A DNA stretch of 64,000 nt, taken from Pseudomonas sp. ICMP 561. Its GTDB lineage: Bacteria; Pseudomonadota; Gammaproteobacteria; Pseudomonadales; Pseudomonadaceae. The position numbers and the translations under genes were made by a program. Below the pieces are notes generated by a model that had not been told where the DNA came from, ran no database searches, and saw only the letters and a program-made list of their open reading frames with translations. Within the stretch, counting starts at the first letter, position 1; each line of letters opens with the position of its first letter. This document shows, in pieces, positions 38,408 to 48,597 of the stretch. The stretch lies in the NCBI RefSeq assembly GCF_002699985.1, contig NZ_LKBT01000005.1, positions 62,001 to 126,000 on the forward strand, given 5' to 3'.

Positions 38408-38503
38408 CCGGTAGGACCGGCTTCAGCCGGGAGGGCGTCGGAACATTTGCTAAACCTTCTTCGCCAGAAATACTGCCCTCCCGGCTAAAGCCGGTCCTAC
38501 GGG
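38408..38503. repeat. REP-type inverted repeat (GTAGGACCGGCTTCAGCCGGGAGG family)
   Basis: Arms CCGGTAGGACCGGCTTCAGC and GCTAAAGCCGGTCCTACGG around a loop of about 45 bases. It sits between two same-strand genes rather than convergent ones. Confidence 0.88.
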
Positions 38504-38536
38504 TGTTTGAGGTATCAAATATTGAAAGGCTACCCA

Positions 38537-38833
38537 ATGGACGTCAGCAAAACCAAATCCAGCTTCTATCGCCGCCTGTACGTGGCGTATCTGATCGACA
38601 GCGAACTGGCCAGTAACGTCCCGGCATTGGTCGACGCGACGGGCATGCCACGTCGTACCGCGCAGGACACGATTGCTGCGTTGGCGGATCTGGATATCGA
38701 GTGTGAGTTCGAGCAGCTCGATGGCGCCCGCAATCACGCCGGGCAATACCGGATACGTGATTGGGGTGCGATCGACAAAAACTGGATTGCGGGCAATCTG
38801 GCACAGATCAAGGCAGTACTCGGTTACCCCTGA
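38537..38833 (+). CDS. Small winged helix-turn-helix protein
   Basis: A 98-residue protein starting MDVSKTKSSFYRRLYVAYLI. The helix-turn-helix is visible at about 30-55 (NVPALVDATGMPRRTAQDTI), followed by a wing-like segment ending QYRIRDWG. A conserved Pseudomonas hypothetical, probably a DNA-binding regulator; targets unknown. The open frame reaches 38507, but the ATG at 38537 is the conserved start. It converges with the ElaA gene, 3 bases away. Confidence 0.8.
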   Translation: MDVSKTKSSFYRRLYVAYLIDSELASNVPALVDATGMPRRTAQDTIAALADLDIECEFEQLDGARNHAGQYRIRDWGAIDKNWIAGNLAQIKAVLGYP

Positions 38834-38836
38834 GGC

Positions 38837-39295
38837 TTACTCGAGATCGCGGCGCATCCCGATGTGGGGAATTTCGTCCTCCAGATACACATCGCCCACC
38901 GGCTCGAAGCCGTAACGGGCGTAATAGCCCTGCAAGTGCGCCTGAGCTGACAGATAGATCGGCTGGTCGGGCCAGGTTTTCTCTGCGTTTTCCAGCGCCT
39001 GCTCCATCAGCTCATGACCAATGCCACGGCTGCGTATCGAGGGTGCCGTCACAACGCGGCCAATGGTCACGTCACCACCTTGCTGGATAGGATCGAGCAA
39101 GCGCAAATAGGCAACCAGCCTGTCTTCCTGCCAAGCCATCAAATGGCAGGTATCACCCATCAGATCCTGGCCGTCGACATCCAGATAAACGCATTGCTGC
39201 TCGACCACGAACACCTCCGCGCGTAATTGCAGGATGGCGTAAAGCTGCTCCTTGCTCAGATCGGTGTGGTGTTTGCAGATCCAGTTAATTGGCAT
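38837..39295 (-). CDS. elaA: GNAT-family acetyltransferase ElaA
   Basis: A 152-residue GNAT protein of the ElaA subfamily: LRAEVFVVEQQCVYLDVDGQ near the N-terminus, the acetyl-CoA loop RSRGIGHELM (about residue 87), and AQAHLQGYYARYGFEPVG near the end. The acceptor is unknown. It is a single gene with normal length. Confidence 0.92.
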   Translation of the reverse strand: MPINWICKHHTDLSKEQLYAILQLRAEVFVVEQQCVYLDVDGQDLMGDTCHLMAWQEDRLVAYLRLLDPIQQGGDVTIGRVVTAPSIRSRGIGHELMEQALENAEKTWPDQPIYLSAQAHLQGYYARYGFEPVGDVYLEDEIPHIGMRRDLE

Positions 39296-39562
39296 GTCAC
39301 TGACTCGGTGAAGAAACGTTGAGCGAATACTAACTCATCCGGTCAGATACCCAATGAAACCCTGCAACGAATAGCCTGTGAATGTTTCGTGCGGGTTGCC
39401 GATAACCCTTCAAGGGTTTTTGCGGAGCGCCGCACGTAATGTCATCTGAACGTGAGTTGTGAAAAGGGCTTTATGCAGCTTCAATGAGGCTACATGCCAT
39501 CACCGGTTTTCCCGGTCATTGGCTGCAATTATCCGGGCGTTGCCCGTCTCAGGGAGATGAGC

Positions 39563-40300
39563 ATGTCGTGTGTGCTTCGAGCCATAGCTTTGCTGGGATT
39601 GCTGTTGATGGCTCAGGCCAGCGCAGACGAGAGATTGCGCTTGGTGGCCGATGCCTGGCCGCCTTTTACGGACGCTTCATTACTCAATAATGGCCTGGCA
39701 AGTGATCTGGTCAGCACCGCATTGCAACGTGCCGGATACAGCACCGAGTACGAACAGGTGCCATGGGCGCGCGCGTTGCTCGGGGTCGAGGAGGGGCGTT
39801 ATGACGTGCTGATCAACGCCTGGTTCAGCGAAGAGCGCACCCGCATCGGTGACTTCTCGGAGGAGTACTTGCTCAATCGCGTTCGCTTCCTCAAGCGCGC
39901 CCGCTCCAGCGTGCAGTTTCAGGATCTGAGCCAGTTGTACGAGCGGCCCATTGCAGTCGTCAGGGGCTACAGCTATTCCGCCGAGTTCGATAACGACGAT
40001 CTGCTGGAAAAGGTGCCGGTGAACAACTTTTCCATGGCGCTGCGCATGGTCGTGGCGGGGCGTGTTGATCTGGCCGTGGAAGACGAATATGTCGCGCGTT
40101 ATTACCTGGCGGCCGAGCCCCAGAGCACCCGTGACAAGTTGCAGTTTCTGCCTAAATCACTGAGCGAAAACAGCCTGCATATTCTGGTCAGTCACAAGAA
40201 CCCGAAACATCAGGGGATCGTTGCTGACTTCAATCGGGAAATTGCCGCCATGAAAGCCGATGGCAGCTACGCGGAAATCTTCAAGCGACATGGTCTGTAG
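39563..40300 (+). CDS. Periplasmic substrate-binding-type protein (transporter family 3-like)
   Basis: A 245-residue exported protein with signal peptide (residues 1-22, ending AQASADE) and a bilobed SBP_bac_3-type fold: LRLVADAWPPFTDASLLNNG at the start, then a VLINAWFSEERTRIGDFSE block typical of the family. It could bind an amino acid, but no transporter genes flank it, so it may be a sensor-type or orphan protein. The start at 39563 follows AGGGAG; earlier in-frame codons lack one. It overlaps the convergent yccS by 20 bases. Confidence 0.85.
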   Translation: MSCVLRAIALLGLLLMAQASADERLRLVADAWPPFTDASLLNNGLASDLVSTALQRAGYSTEYEQVPWARALLGVEEGRYDVLINAWFSEERTRIGDFSEEYLLNRVRFLKRARSSVQFQDLSQLYERPIAVVRGYSYSAEFDNDDLLEKVPVNNFSMALRMVVAGRVDLAVEDEYVARYYLAAEPQSTRDKLQFLPKSLSENSLHILVSHKNPKHQGIVADFNREIAAMKADGSYAEIFKRHGL

Positions 40301-42482
40301 TAACAGGCTCCGGCACCTTGATCAAATGCGCCGCCAAGGTCCGCAACGGCCCCAGTTGACGGCAGATCAGCGCCAGTTGGGTCTGCACCAAGCGTTGACT
40401 TTCATCCAGCTCATCAGGCATTTGCTCAAGTTCAGTGGCCAGCGCCTCTTCAGTGTCGCTGTGAATCGCCACCGGCTGCTTCTCGGCGAGGCCTTGGGCG
40501 ATTTCATCGATACTGGCCGCCAGCGTCGTACCCGCGCCGTTGATCAAGTGCTCGTGGACTTCGGCCGGTAGCTGCGTTTCACGGTGCGCGCCCAGCCCTG
40601 ACAGATAGCTCAACAAGGTGTGCGAGAGCACCAGAAAACGAAAACCTACGTCTGCTTCCTTACGGAAATGGCCTGGTTCCATCAGCATGTTGGCCAGTGT
40701 GGTGGACAGCGCTGCGTCGGCGTTGTGGGCGTTACGTCGGGCTAGGCGATAAGCCAGGTCGTCGCTCTTGCCTTTGGCATATTGCTGCATGATCTGGCGC
40801 AGATAAATGCTGTTGCAGGTCAGAGTATTGGCAAGCACTTTGTTCAGCCTTCGACCTTGCCAGTCCGGCAGGAACAGGAACACCGCAAGCCCTGCGATCA
40901 GGCTGCCCAGCAGGGTATCGAACAGGCGTGGCAGGAACAGCCCATAGCCGTCGCCGACCTGATTGAAGCAGAACAACACCATGATGGTGATTGCCGCCGT
41001 AGAGAGCGTGTAACGCGTGGTGCGATTGACGAAGAACACCACGCCCGCCAGCACCGCACACATCGATTGCAGGATCGGGCTGGTGACCAGATCAAACAGC
41101 GCCCAGCCGATGGTCAGGCCAATGGCGGTGCCAATGATTCGCTGGCCCAGCTTGCGGCGTGTTGCGCCGTAACTTGGCTGGCAGACAAACACCGTGGTGA
41201 GGATGATCCAGTAGCCTTGCGACGGATGAATCAAATGCACCATTGCGTAGCCGACTACCAGCGCCAGCGGCAGGCGTAAAGCATGGCGGAACAGTAAGGA
41301 CGTCGGGGTCATTTGCAGGCGCAGTCGGGTCCAGGCGTCCTTGAAGGTCCGCGGCGAGCGGTCCAGCAGGGAGCTGTCGGTCGCGTCGGCCACGGCATCG
41401 GGATTGCTGGCATCGCTGAGCAGCCTGTCCAGGGTTTCCAGATTGTTCGCCAACGCACGCAGCGAGCGCAGCAGGCCGCGCCATGCCGGGTTGCTCTGAA
41501 TGCGCAAATGCTCCAGCGAGGCGCGCAAGTCTTCCATCGCATAGGCGAAGCTGTCGTTGTAGACGAATGGCTGACGTAGCTGGATCGACTCTGACAAGGC
41601 CTGACAGGCCGAGCCCTGCTGCCGCAGGAGGCGCTGACAGCGGAATAGAACGTCGCTGTGGAAAAAGGCTTCGGCCAGTGAGTTGTAAGGGTAGTGCGAT
41701 GAACTGGCGCGCTCGTGGATGTCCTGAGCGATGAAATACAGCTTCAGGTAACGGCTGACTTTCGAACCGGGCCGACCGTTGCCCACCCGATGCAGAATGA
41801 TTTCCTTGGTGGCGTTCAGTGCCGCCACGACCCGACCGTTTTGCTGGGCCAGTTCCAGACGGCGAGCTTCGACGTCCAGTTGGCGAATCGGCTCGAAGAG
41901 GCTCGACTTCAATTTCAAGTACTGACCCAGTTCGCGAAACAGCCGCGCCAGGGCCTGTTGCACCGGCTGGTTGGAAAACAGCATTTGCCACAACACCGAC
42001 AGCAAGCCATACCACGCTGCGCCCGCGACCAGCAGCATCGGTTCGTGCCAGAAGTCCAGCACTTCGCCGCCCCGCTGATCGACGCCAATCATGGTGTAAA
42101 CGGAGAGAATCAAAGTGCCGTAGGCAATCGCGCTATAACGCTCGCCCAGCGCGCCGAGCATGGTCAGCGCAAAACTGGCAATCGCCAGTGATATGGCAAA
42201 GATCCACGGATAAGGAAACAACAACTCAACGGCCATGGCGGCAATGCTGAAACACACCAGCGTCACCGCCAGTGCGTTGAGACGGCCTTGCCAGCTGTCA
42301 TCGGTCTCGGCCAGGGCGCAGGCGATAATTCCCAGAAACAGCGGAATCAGCAAGCCCATTTCATTCTGATACCAGCACAGCGCCATGCTGCCGGTCAGCG
42401 CAATGAAGACGCGAACGCTGTAACTGAACTTATCCAGCGCCCACAGACGGCGGAAGGTATGACGAAGAGATTTCGATGCCAT
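40281..42482 (-). CDS. yccS: YccS-type inner-membrane protein (FUSC family)
   Basis: A 733-residue protein with two blocks of six membrane segments (about 20-160 and 390-530), each followed by a cytoplasmic domain, the layout of YccS and the aromatic-acid exporter/FUSC family. The second block has PSQGYWIILTTVFVCQPSYGATRRK, a typical conserved loop. Transport substrate unknown. Confidence 0.9.
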   Translation of the reverse strand: MASKSLRHTFRRLWALDKFSYSVRVFIALTGSMALCWYQNEMGLLIPLFLGIIACALAETDDSWQGRLNALAVTLVCFSIAAMAVELLFPYPWIFAISLAIASFALTMLGALGERYSAIAYGTLILSVYTMIGVDQRGGEVLDFWHEPMLLVAGAAWYGLLSVLWQMLFSNQPVQQALARLFRELGQYLKLKSSLFEPIRQLDVEARRLELAQQNGRVVAALNATKEIILHRVGNGRPGSKVSRYLKLYFIAQDIHERASSSHYPYNSLAEAFFHSDVLFRCQRLLRQQGSACQALSESIQLRQPFVYNDSFAYAMEDLRASLEHLRIQSNPAWRGLLRSLRALANNLETLDRLLSDASNPDAVADATDSSLLDRSPRTFKDAWTRLRLQMTPTSLLFRHALRLPLALVVGYAMVHLIHPSQGYWIILTTVFVCQPSYGATRRKLGQRIIGTAIGLTIGWALFDLVTSPILQSMCAVLAGVVFFVNRTTRYTLSTAAITIMVLFCFNQVGDGYGLFLPRLFDTLLGSLIAGLAVFLFLPDWQGRRLNKVLANTLTCNSIYLRQIMQQYAKGKSDDLAYRLARRNAHNADAALSTTLANMLMEPGHFRKEADVGFRFLVLSHTLLSYLSGLGAHRETQLPAEVHEHLINGAGTTLAASIDEIAQGLAEKQPVAIHSDTEEALATELEQMPDELDESQRLVQTQLALICRQLGPLRTLAAHLIKVPEPVTTDHVA

Positions 42483-42594
42483 AAAGGAGCTGTTTCACGA
42501 TTGATCAATGCTGAACTGGATATGTACAGGCCTTGGCCGCATCTGTACATCCGGTTGGCGAGATTTATTAGGTGAAGGGGCGCGCCATCTGCGT

Positions 42595-42685
42595 CGTAGG
42601 ACCGGCTTTAGCCGGGAGGAGGCCGGTACAGCCGCAAAATTTCTTTGACTGGAATGACGCCCTCCCGGCTAAAGCCGGTCCTACG
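42595..42685. repeat. REP-type inverted repeat (GTAGGACCGGCTTTAGCCGGGAGG family)
   Basis: Arms CGTAGGACCGGCTTTAGCCG and CGGCTAAAGCCGGTCCTACG, perfectly complementary, with a loop of about 45 bases. Confidence 0.92.
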
Positions 42686-42700
42686 AGATAGCGTAGATCC

Positions 42701-42790
42701 TGTGGGCGCGAGGCTTGCCCGCGAATCAGTCGACGCGGTTTTGCAGACACACCGCGTTATCGTTCTTCGCGGGCAAGCCTCGCTCCAACG
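42701..42790. repeat. REP-type inverted repeat (GAGCGAGGCTTGCCCGCGAA family)
   Basis: Arms GCGAGGCTTGCCCGCGAA and TTCGCGGGCAAGCCTCGC around about 40 bases, 15 bases from the preceding element. The outer left end is changed (TGTGGGCGCG instead of TTGGAGCG). Confidence 0.88.
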
Positions 42791-42810
42791 GAATGGGTAT
42801 TAATCGGTCA

Positions 42811-43989
42811 TTAAACAAACTGCGCAGCCGCATACCCCGAGGCCCAGGCCCACTGGAAGTTGAAGCCGCCCAGATGACCGCTGACGTCCAGCACCTCACC
42901 GATAAAATACAGCCCCGGTGACTTCAGGGATTCCATCGTCTTGGAGGACACTTCCCGCGTATCGATCCCGCCCAGCGTTACCTCTGCGGTGCGATAGCCT
43001 TCCGTCCCGGCCGGTACAACCTGCCAGGACGCCAGCTTTGTCGCGATGTCGGCCAGTTCGGCATGGGTGTATTGCTTCATAGGCTTGGACACAAACCACT
43101 GCTCGGCAATCAAGTTGGCCATCTTCTTGGTGAAGATCTCCCCCAGCAGGGTTTTCAATTCGCTGTTGGGCCGCTCGGCTTGTTGCTCGTTTAGCCAGCT
43201 CGGGACATCGTGGTCGGGCAGCAGATTGATTTCCACCGCGTCACCGGGATGCCAGAACGAAGAAATCTGCAAAATCGCCGGGCCGCTGAGACCACGGTGG
43301 GTGAACAGGATGTTTTCGCGGAAGCTCGTGTCGTTGCAACTGACCAGGCAATCCACCGACGTGCCGGACAGCTCGGTGCACAGCTCTTTGAGCTGGTCGG
43401 TGATGGTGAACGGCACCAGCCCGGCGCGCGTTGGCAGCAAGGTATGGCCGAACTGCTTGCCTACCTGATAACCAAAGCCTGTCGCGCCCAAGGTCGGGAT
43501 CGACAGCCCGCCGGTGGCGATGACCAGCGATTCACAGTTGATCGTGCCCAGTGTCGTGGTCAGCGTATAACCCGTTTCGGTTTTCTCGATCTGCTGCACG
43601 GACGTGTCCATGTGCAGGCTGGCACCGGCCTGTTTGCATTCGTCGAGGAGCATTTCGAGGATGTCGCTGGACTTGTTGTCGCAGAACAACTGCCCGAGCT
43701 TTTTCTCGTGATACGGCACGCCGTGTTTGCCCACCAGCCCGATGAAATCCCACTGGGTGTAACGCGCCAGCGCCGATTTGCAGAAGTGCGGGTTCTGCGA
43801 GAGGAAGTTGCTCGGCTCGGTGTACATGTTGGTGAAATTACAGCGCCCACCACCGGACATGAGGATTTTCTTGCCGGGCTTGTTGGCATGATCGATCAGC
43901 ATCACCTTGCGGCCACGGCCAGCAGCGGTGAGCGCGCACATCAAACCTGCGGCGCCAGCGCCAATGATCACAACGTCAGTAACGGGCAA
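42811..43989 (-). CDS. HI0933/YhiN-family FAD-dependent oxidoreductase
   Basis: A 392-residue flavoprotein. An N-terminal FAD-binding motif (VVIIGAGAAGLMCALTAAGRG), the family phrase KILMSGGGRCNFTN near residue 45, and the C-terminal GLYFIGEVLDVSGHLGGFNFQWAWASG are all diagnostic of the YhiN (BaiN-related) family. The reaction is unknown. No neighbour suggests a pathway. A perfect REP precedes it. Confidence 0.9.
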   Translation of the reverse strand: MPVTDVVIIGAGAAGLMCALTAAGRGRKVMLIDHANKPGKKILMSGGGRCNFTNMYTEPSNFLSQNPHFCKSALARYTQWDFIGLVGKHGVPYHEKKLGQLFCDNKSSDILEMLLDECKQAGASLHMDTSVQQIEKTETGYTLTTTLGTINCESLVIATGGLSIPTLGATGFGYQVGKQFGHTLLPTRAGLVPFTITDQLKELCTELSGTSVDCLVSCNDTSFRENILFTHRGLSGPAILQISSFWHPGDAVEINLLPDHDVPSWLNEQQAERPNSELKTLLGEIFTKKMANLIAEQWFVSKPMKQYTHAELADIATKLASWQVVPAGTEGYRTAEVTLGGIDTREVSSKTMESLKSPGLYFIGEVLDVSGHLGGFNFQWAWASGYAAAQFV

Positions 43990-44018
43990 AGCGATTTCCT
44001 CGGGTGTCTGAAGTGACG

Positions 44019-44082
44019 CCTCGCGGCTAAAGCCGCTCCTACGGGTACATCGTCTCCCGTAGGAGCGGCTTTAGCCGCGAGG
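44019..44082. repeat. REP-type perfect inverted repeat (GTAGGAGCGGCTTTAGCCGCGAGG family)
   Basis: CCTCGCGGCTAAAGCCGCTC continuing to CTACGGG, and its exact complement, around a 12-base loop. A near-identical family member is at 50081. Confidence 0.93.
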
Positions 44083-44095
44083 TTTTGTGATGAGC

Positions 44096-45475
<1,380 letters not shown>

Positions 45476-45565
45476 GGTAAAGAGCCTGCAAAACAAAATG
45501 TCGCGCAGTGTATCAGGTCACGTGGCCATCAGGCGCGCTCCCGCCGGGTGGCAGTAATGCAATCC

Positions 45566-45645
45566 CGGGTAGGAGCGAACTTGTTCGCGAGGGATGGATC
45601 GGCTTACGCAGGGCAGACGTCTCGCGAACAAGTTCGCTCCTACCG
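45566..45645. repeat. REP-type inverted repeat (GGTAGGAGCGAACTTGTTCGCGA family)
   Basis: Arms GGTAGGAGCGAACTTGTTCG and CGAACAAGTTCGCTCCTACC around about 35 bases. The right arm contains the stop codon of mdtD, so the repeat has been incorporated into the coding end. The same family is at 52147. Confidence 0.92.
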
Positions 45646-47058
45646 GTCAGGTTGGGCCTTGGCTTTCACCTCACGCGACGGCAACTGCAGAAATATCCCC
45701 GCCGCCAGCATCGCCATCACCCCTACGGTCAGGAAGGTCAGCTGGAACGCGCCCAGCACGCTGCTCACTTCGCCGGTCGATACCTGTTCGGTAAAGCCGC
45801 CCAGCAACGCTGCCGCGCACGCCACGCCGAAGCTCAGGGATAACTGCGCCACCACCGACAGTAAGCTGTTGCCGCTGGCGGCGCTTGCGTCATCCAGATC
45901 GATCAGAGTGACGGTGTTCATCGCGGTGAATTGCAACGAGTTCACCGCGCCCAGCAGACCCAGATGTACCAGCAGTAACCAGTAAGGCGTTTGCGCGTCC
46001 ACAAGGGCGATGCTCGACAGCAGAATCCCCAGCATCAACGTGTTGCCAGTGAGGATCATTCGATAACCCAGCCGCTCGATCAGCCAGCGGGCCACCGACT
46101 TGGCGAACATCGCGGCAGCGGCCAGCGGCAGCATGCTCATCCCCGCTTGTGACGGCGAATAACCCAGCGCCACTTGCAGCAACAGGGGCATGAGAAACGG
46201 CAGGGCTCCGCTGCCCAGTCGGGCGAACAGGTTGCCGAGAATGCCTACCGCGAAGGTACGGGTGCGAAACAGTGAGGGCGAGAAGAGTGGCGACTCCACG
46301 TGCCCGGCGCGCAGCCAATACGCGGCCAGACAACCGAAGCCTGCGAACAACAGCAGCACCACCCGCAAGTGCGGCAGATGCAATTCGCCAAGGCCCTCCA
46401 GGGCAATCGTGATCAACACCATCGACGAGCCAAACAGCGCGAAGCCGATACCGTCAAACTTCGTACGTCCGCCGCCGGGCAGGTCAGGGATGAAATGGTG
46501 CACCGCCCAGCAACCGAGGATGCCTACCGGAATGTTGATCAGGAAGATCCAGTGCCAGCTCATGTATTCAACCATCCAGCCGCCCATGGTCGGACCCATC
46601 AGCGGGCCCAGCAGGCCGGGCAGGGTGATGAAGCTCATGATCCTCACCAGCTCGGAACGTGGGTAGGCGCGTAATACGATCAAGCGTCCGATGGGCAGCA
46701 TCAGCGCGCCGCCCAGACCTTGAATAATCCGTGCGCCCACCAGCATGCCCAATGAGTTGGAAATGGCGCACAGCAGCGAGCCAAAGCTGAAGAGCAGGAT
46801 CGCACTGAAGAAAATCTGCTTGATACCAAACCGGTCAGCGATCCAGCCTGAGGCAGGAATCAACAAGGCGATGGTCAGCATGTAAGCGATGACCACCGAT
46901 TGCATGCGCAGCGGATCTTCTGCGAGCGAGCGCGCCATGGAGGGCAGCGCGGTATTGAGAATCGTGCCGTCCAGGCTCTGCATGAAGAACGCGATAGCGA
47001 CTACCCAAGGCAGCCAGCGCAGGGTTTTTTCATCCAGAAGCGGGGTTGTGGTCGGCAT
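45640..47058 (-). CDS. mdtD: MFS multidrug efflux protein MdtD
   Basis: A 472-residue, 14-segment DHA2-type transporter. MdtD-like features are LDGTILNTALPSMARSLAEDPL after the first helix, GWIADRFGIKQIFF (motif A) and ARIIQGLGGALMLPIGRLIVLRAYPR (motif B/C region). It exports drugs or metabolites with protons; substrates are unknown. In E. coli mdtD belongs to the mdtABCD operon; here it stands alone. A 13-bp hairpin lies 47 bases upstream. Confidence 0.88.
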   Translation of the reverse strand: MPTTTPLLDEKTLRWLPWVVAIAFFMQSLDGTILNTALPSMARSLAEDPLRMQSVVIAYMLTIALLIPASGWIADRFGIKQIFFSAILLFSFGSLLCAISNSLGMLVGARIIQGLGGALMLPIGRLIVLRAYPRSELVRIMSFITLPGLLGPLMGPTMGGWMVEYMSWHWIFLINIPVGILGCWAVHHFIPDLPGGGRTKFDGIGFALFGSSMVLITIALEGLGELHLPHLRVVLLLFAGFGCLAAYWLRAGHVESPLFSPSLFRTRTFAVGILGNLFARLGSGALPFLMPLLLQVALGYSPSQAGMSMLPLAAAAMFAKSVARWLIERLGYRMILTGNTLMLGILLSSIALVDAQTPYWLLLVHLGLLGAVNSLQFTAMNTVTLIDLDDASAASGNSLLSVVAQLSLSFGVACAAALLGGFTEQVSTGEVSSVLGAFQLTFLTVGVMAMLAAGIFLQLPSREVKAKAQPDR

Positions 47059-47104
47059 GTGGGTCCTCTGTTGTCGGAAACGATCCTAGGGCTGATCAAT
47101 GTTG

Positions 47105-47138
47105 CCTGTGAGAGCAGGCCAAGCTCTGCTCTCACAGG
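47105..47138 (-). promoter_or_regulatory. Perfect 13-bp hairpin in the mdtD upstream region
   Basis: CCTGTGAGAGCAG and CTGCTCTCACAGG with an 8-base loop, 47 bases before the mdtD ATG. It may be an operator, a leader structure or the core of another repeat family; nothing decides between them. Confidence 0.4.
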
Positions 47139-47151
47139 GGCGCGCTATCTT

Positions 47152-47242
47152 GTAGGACCGGCTTTAGCCGGGAGGGCTGATCAACAGGCGCCGACAAGCT
47201 TTCGTCTGTTTGGACCTCCTCCCGGCTAAAGCCGGTCCTACG
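47152..47242. repeat. REP-type inverted repeat (GTAGGACCGGCTTTAGCCGGGAGG family)
   Basis: Arms GTAGGACCGGCTTTAGCCGG and its exact complement around about 45 bases, between tldE-like and mdtD genes. Confidence 0.92.
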
Positions 47243-47271
47243 AGGTCGCGGGGTGCGCGATGACGGCGGTG

Positions 47272-48597
47272 TTACAGCGTCAACGTCAACTTGCTGATTA
47301 ACGCACCGGGTAGCTGGCTGGAAGCTGTCTGGCGCTCACTATAGGTACTTGTGGACAGAATCAGTTCCCGCTCTTTAGTCAAATCTTCCAGTGCGCTGCC
47401 CAGCAGGCTGTAGGCGCTGTCGTCAAAACGCATGGTGCTGACTGGCGCCTGGATCTTGCCGTCTTCGACCCAGAACGTCGCAAAGCGCGTCATGCCGGTC
47501 AGGCGCGCAGCAGGCTGGTCGGAGTAGTTCAAGTACCAGAGGTTGCCGATGTACAGCCCGGTGCCGATCTTCTCCAGAACCTGCTCCAGTTCCAGGCTAC
47601 CTGCCGCCATGCTCAGCGAGTTCGGCGCTTCCCAGGGCTCCGCGCCGTTGGCCGTCAAGCCATATTCGGCCGCACTGGCAGAACCTACCAACTGATCGAC
47701 GCCTTTGCCTTCACGAATCAACGTCAGGTCCCGACGTGGATAGCCTTCGCCGGAAAACGCAGGCGACAATGAACCGCTGACCTGCTCGTCGAGGCTCACC
47801 AGCGGGCTGAACTGAGCATCGCCGCTGTACAGCCGTTGCAGCGGGCTGGTTTTATTCGCCAGCGACTGCGCAGAGAAACCGCCCCAACACAGCATGCCCA
47901 TGATTTCATCCATGGCGGCCGGAGCCAGATACGCACGGTATTGACCCGGCGCGAGGGTTTTCAGAGGTCTGCCGAGAAGATCCAGTTGCTCACGAGCCAG
48001 CTCGAAACGACGCGCGAAACCTTCGTCGCTCCAGTCATGCCCCGCATAGTTGGCTTTGACCGCCTGACCGTTTTCGTGAAACAGACTCCAGTCGAAATTG
48101 AAGCTGTTCGCCTCATGCCAGCCAAACGCGCCCCATGAACTGGCGAAACCGCGATACAGCGGACCCGCGGCATAGAACCCGACCAGATCAAGACCTTCAC
48201 CAAGCTCAGCAATTTGACCGACCACATGCTCACTGTCCGGCAAGGGCACGTCTTGAACATTGGTGCTTTGCCAGGCTTCGGTGTTGGGTTTGAGGTACGG
48301 ATCTTTCGGCAACAGCGCCACGGTTTCCCGTAACTGCTGCAGTGCCTCGCTCAAACGCTGACGATCCAGTTGACCGTCGCCGTTGAGGGTCAGTTGCAAG
48401 TCGGCGTGGCGCTCGTCGTCGATCAGTTTGAGGGTCACGCTGGCCTGCTGCACGTGGCCGACCTGACGCACCTTGGCGTGATTGAAACGGATGAAGTCCG
48501 ACTCCTCGGCGTTGTAGACGAGGGTGAAGCGTTCTTGATCGCTGATGGCGCCGTTGAGCGTTGCGATCAGTGCCTGAAACTGCTGTTGATGCGACAT
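47272..48597 (-). CDS. TldE/PmbA-like subunit of a divergent TldD/TldE pair
   Basis: A 441-residue protein of the TldE/PmbA family without the zinc motif, as expected for the non-catalytic partner. The C-terminal phrase TGLYIGNLWYLNYSDQPAARLTGMTRF is typical. In the known pair, TldE and TldD form a heterodimer that trims peptides such as microcin B17 leaders and the CcdA antitoxin. The start at 48597 shares its A with the stop of the TldD-like gene, so the subunits are coupled in translation. This pair is more divergent than the housekeeping one. Confidence 0.88.
   Translation of the reverse strand: MSHQQQFQALIATLNGAISDQERFTLVYNAEESDFIRFNHAKVRQVGHVQQASVTLKLIDDERHADLQLTLNGDGQLDRQRLSEALQQLRETVALLPKDPYLKPNTEAWQSTNVQDVPLPDSEHVVGQIAELGEGLDLVGFYAAGPLYRGFASSWGAFGWHEANSFNFDWSLFHENGQAVKANYAGHDWSDEGFARRFELAREQLDLLGRPLKTLAPGQYRAYLAPAAMDEIMGMLCWGGFSAQSLANKTSPLQRLYSGDAQFSPLVSLDEQVSGSLSPAFSGEGYPRRDLTLIREGKGVDQLVGSASAAEYGLTANGAEPWEAPNSLSMAAGSLELEQVLEKIGTGLYIGNLWYLNYSDQPAARLTGMTRFATFWVEDGKIQAPVSTMRFDDSAYSLLGSALEDLTKERELILSTSTYSERQTASSQLPGALISKLTLTL

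Larger units (their letters stand above)
42483..42810. other. Intergenic region occupied by two REP elements
   Basis: The 328 bases between yccS and the flavoprotein gene hold two different REP families back to back (42595-42685 and 42701-42790). The first 110 bases presumably hold the yccS promoter. Confidence 0.6.
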
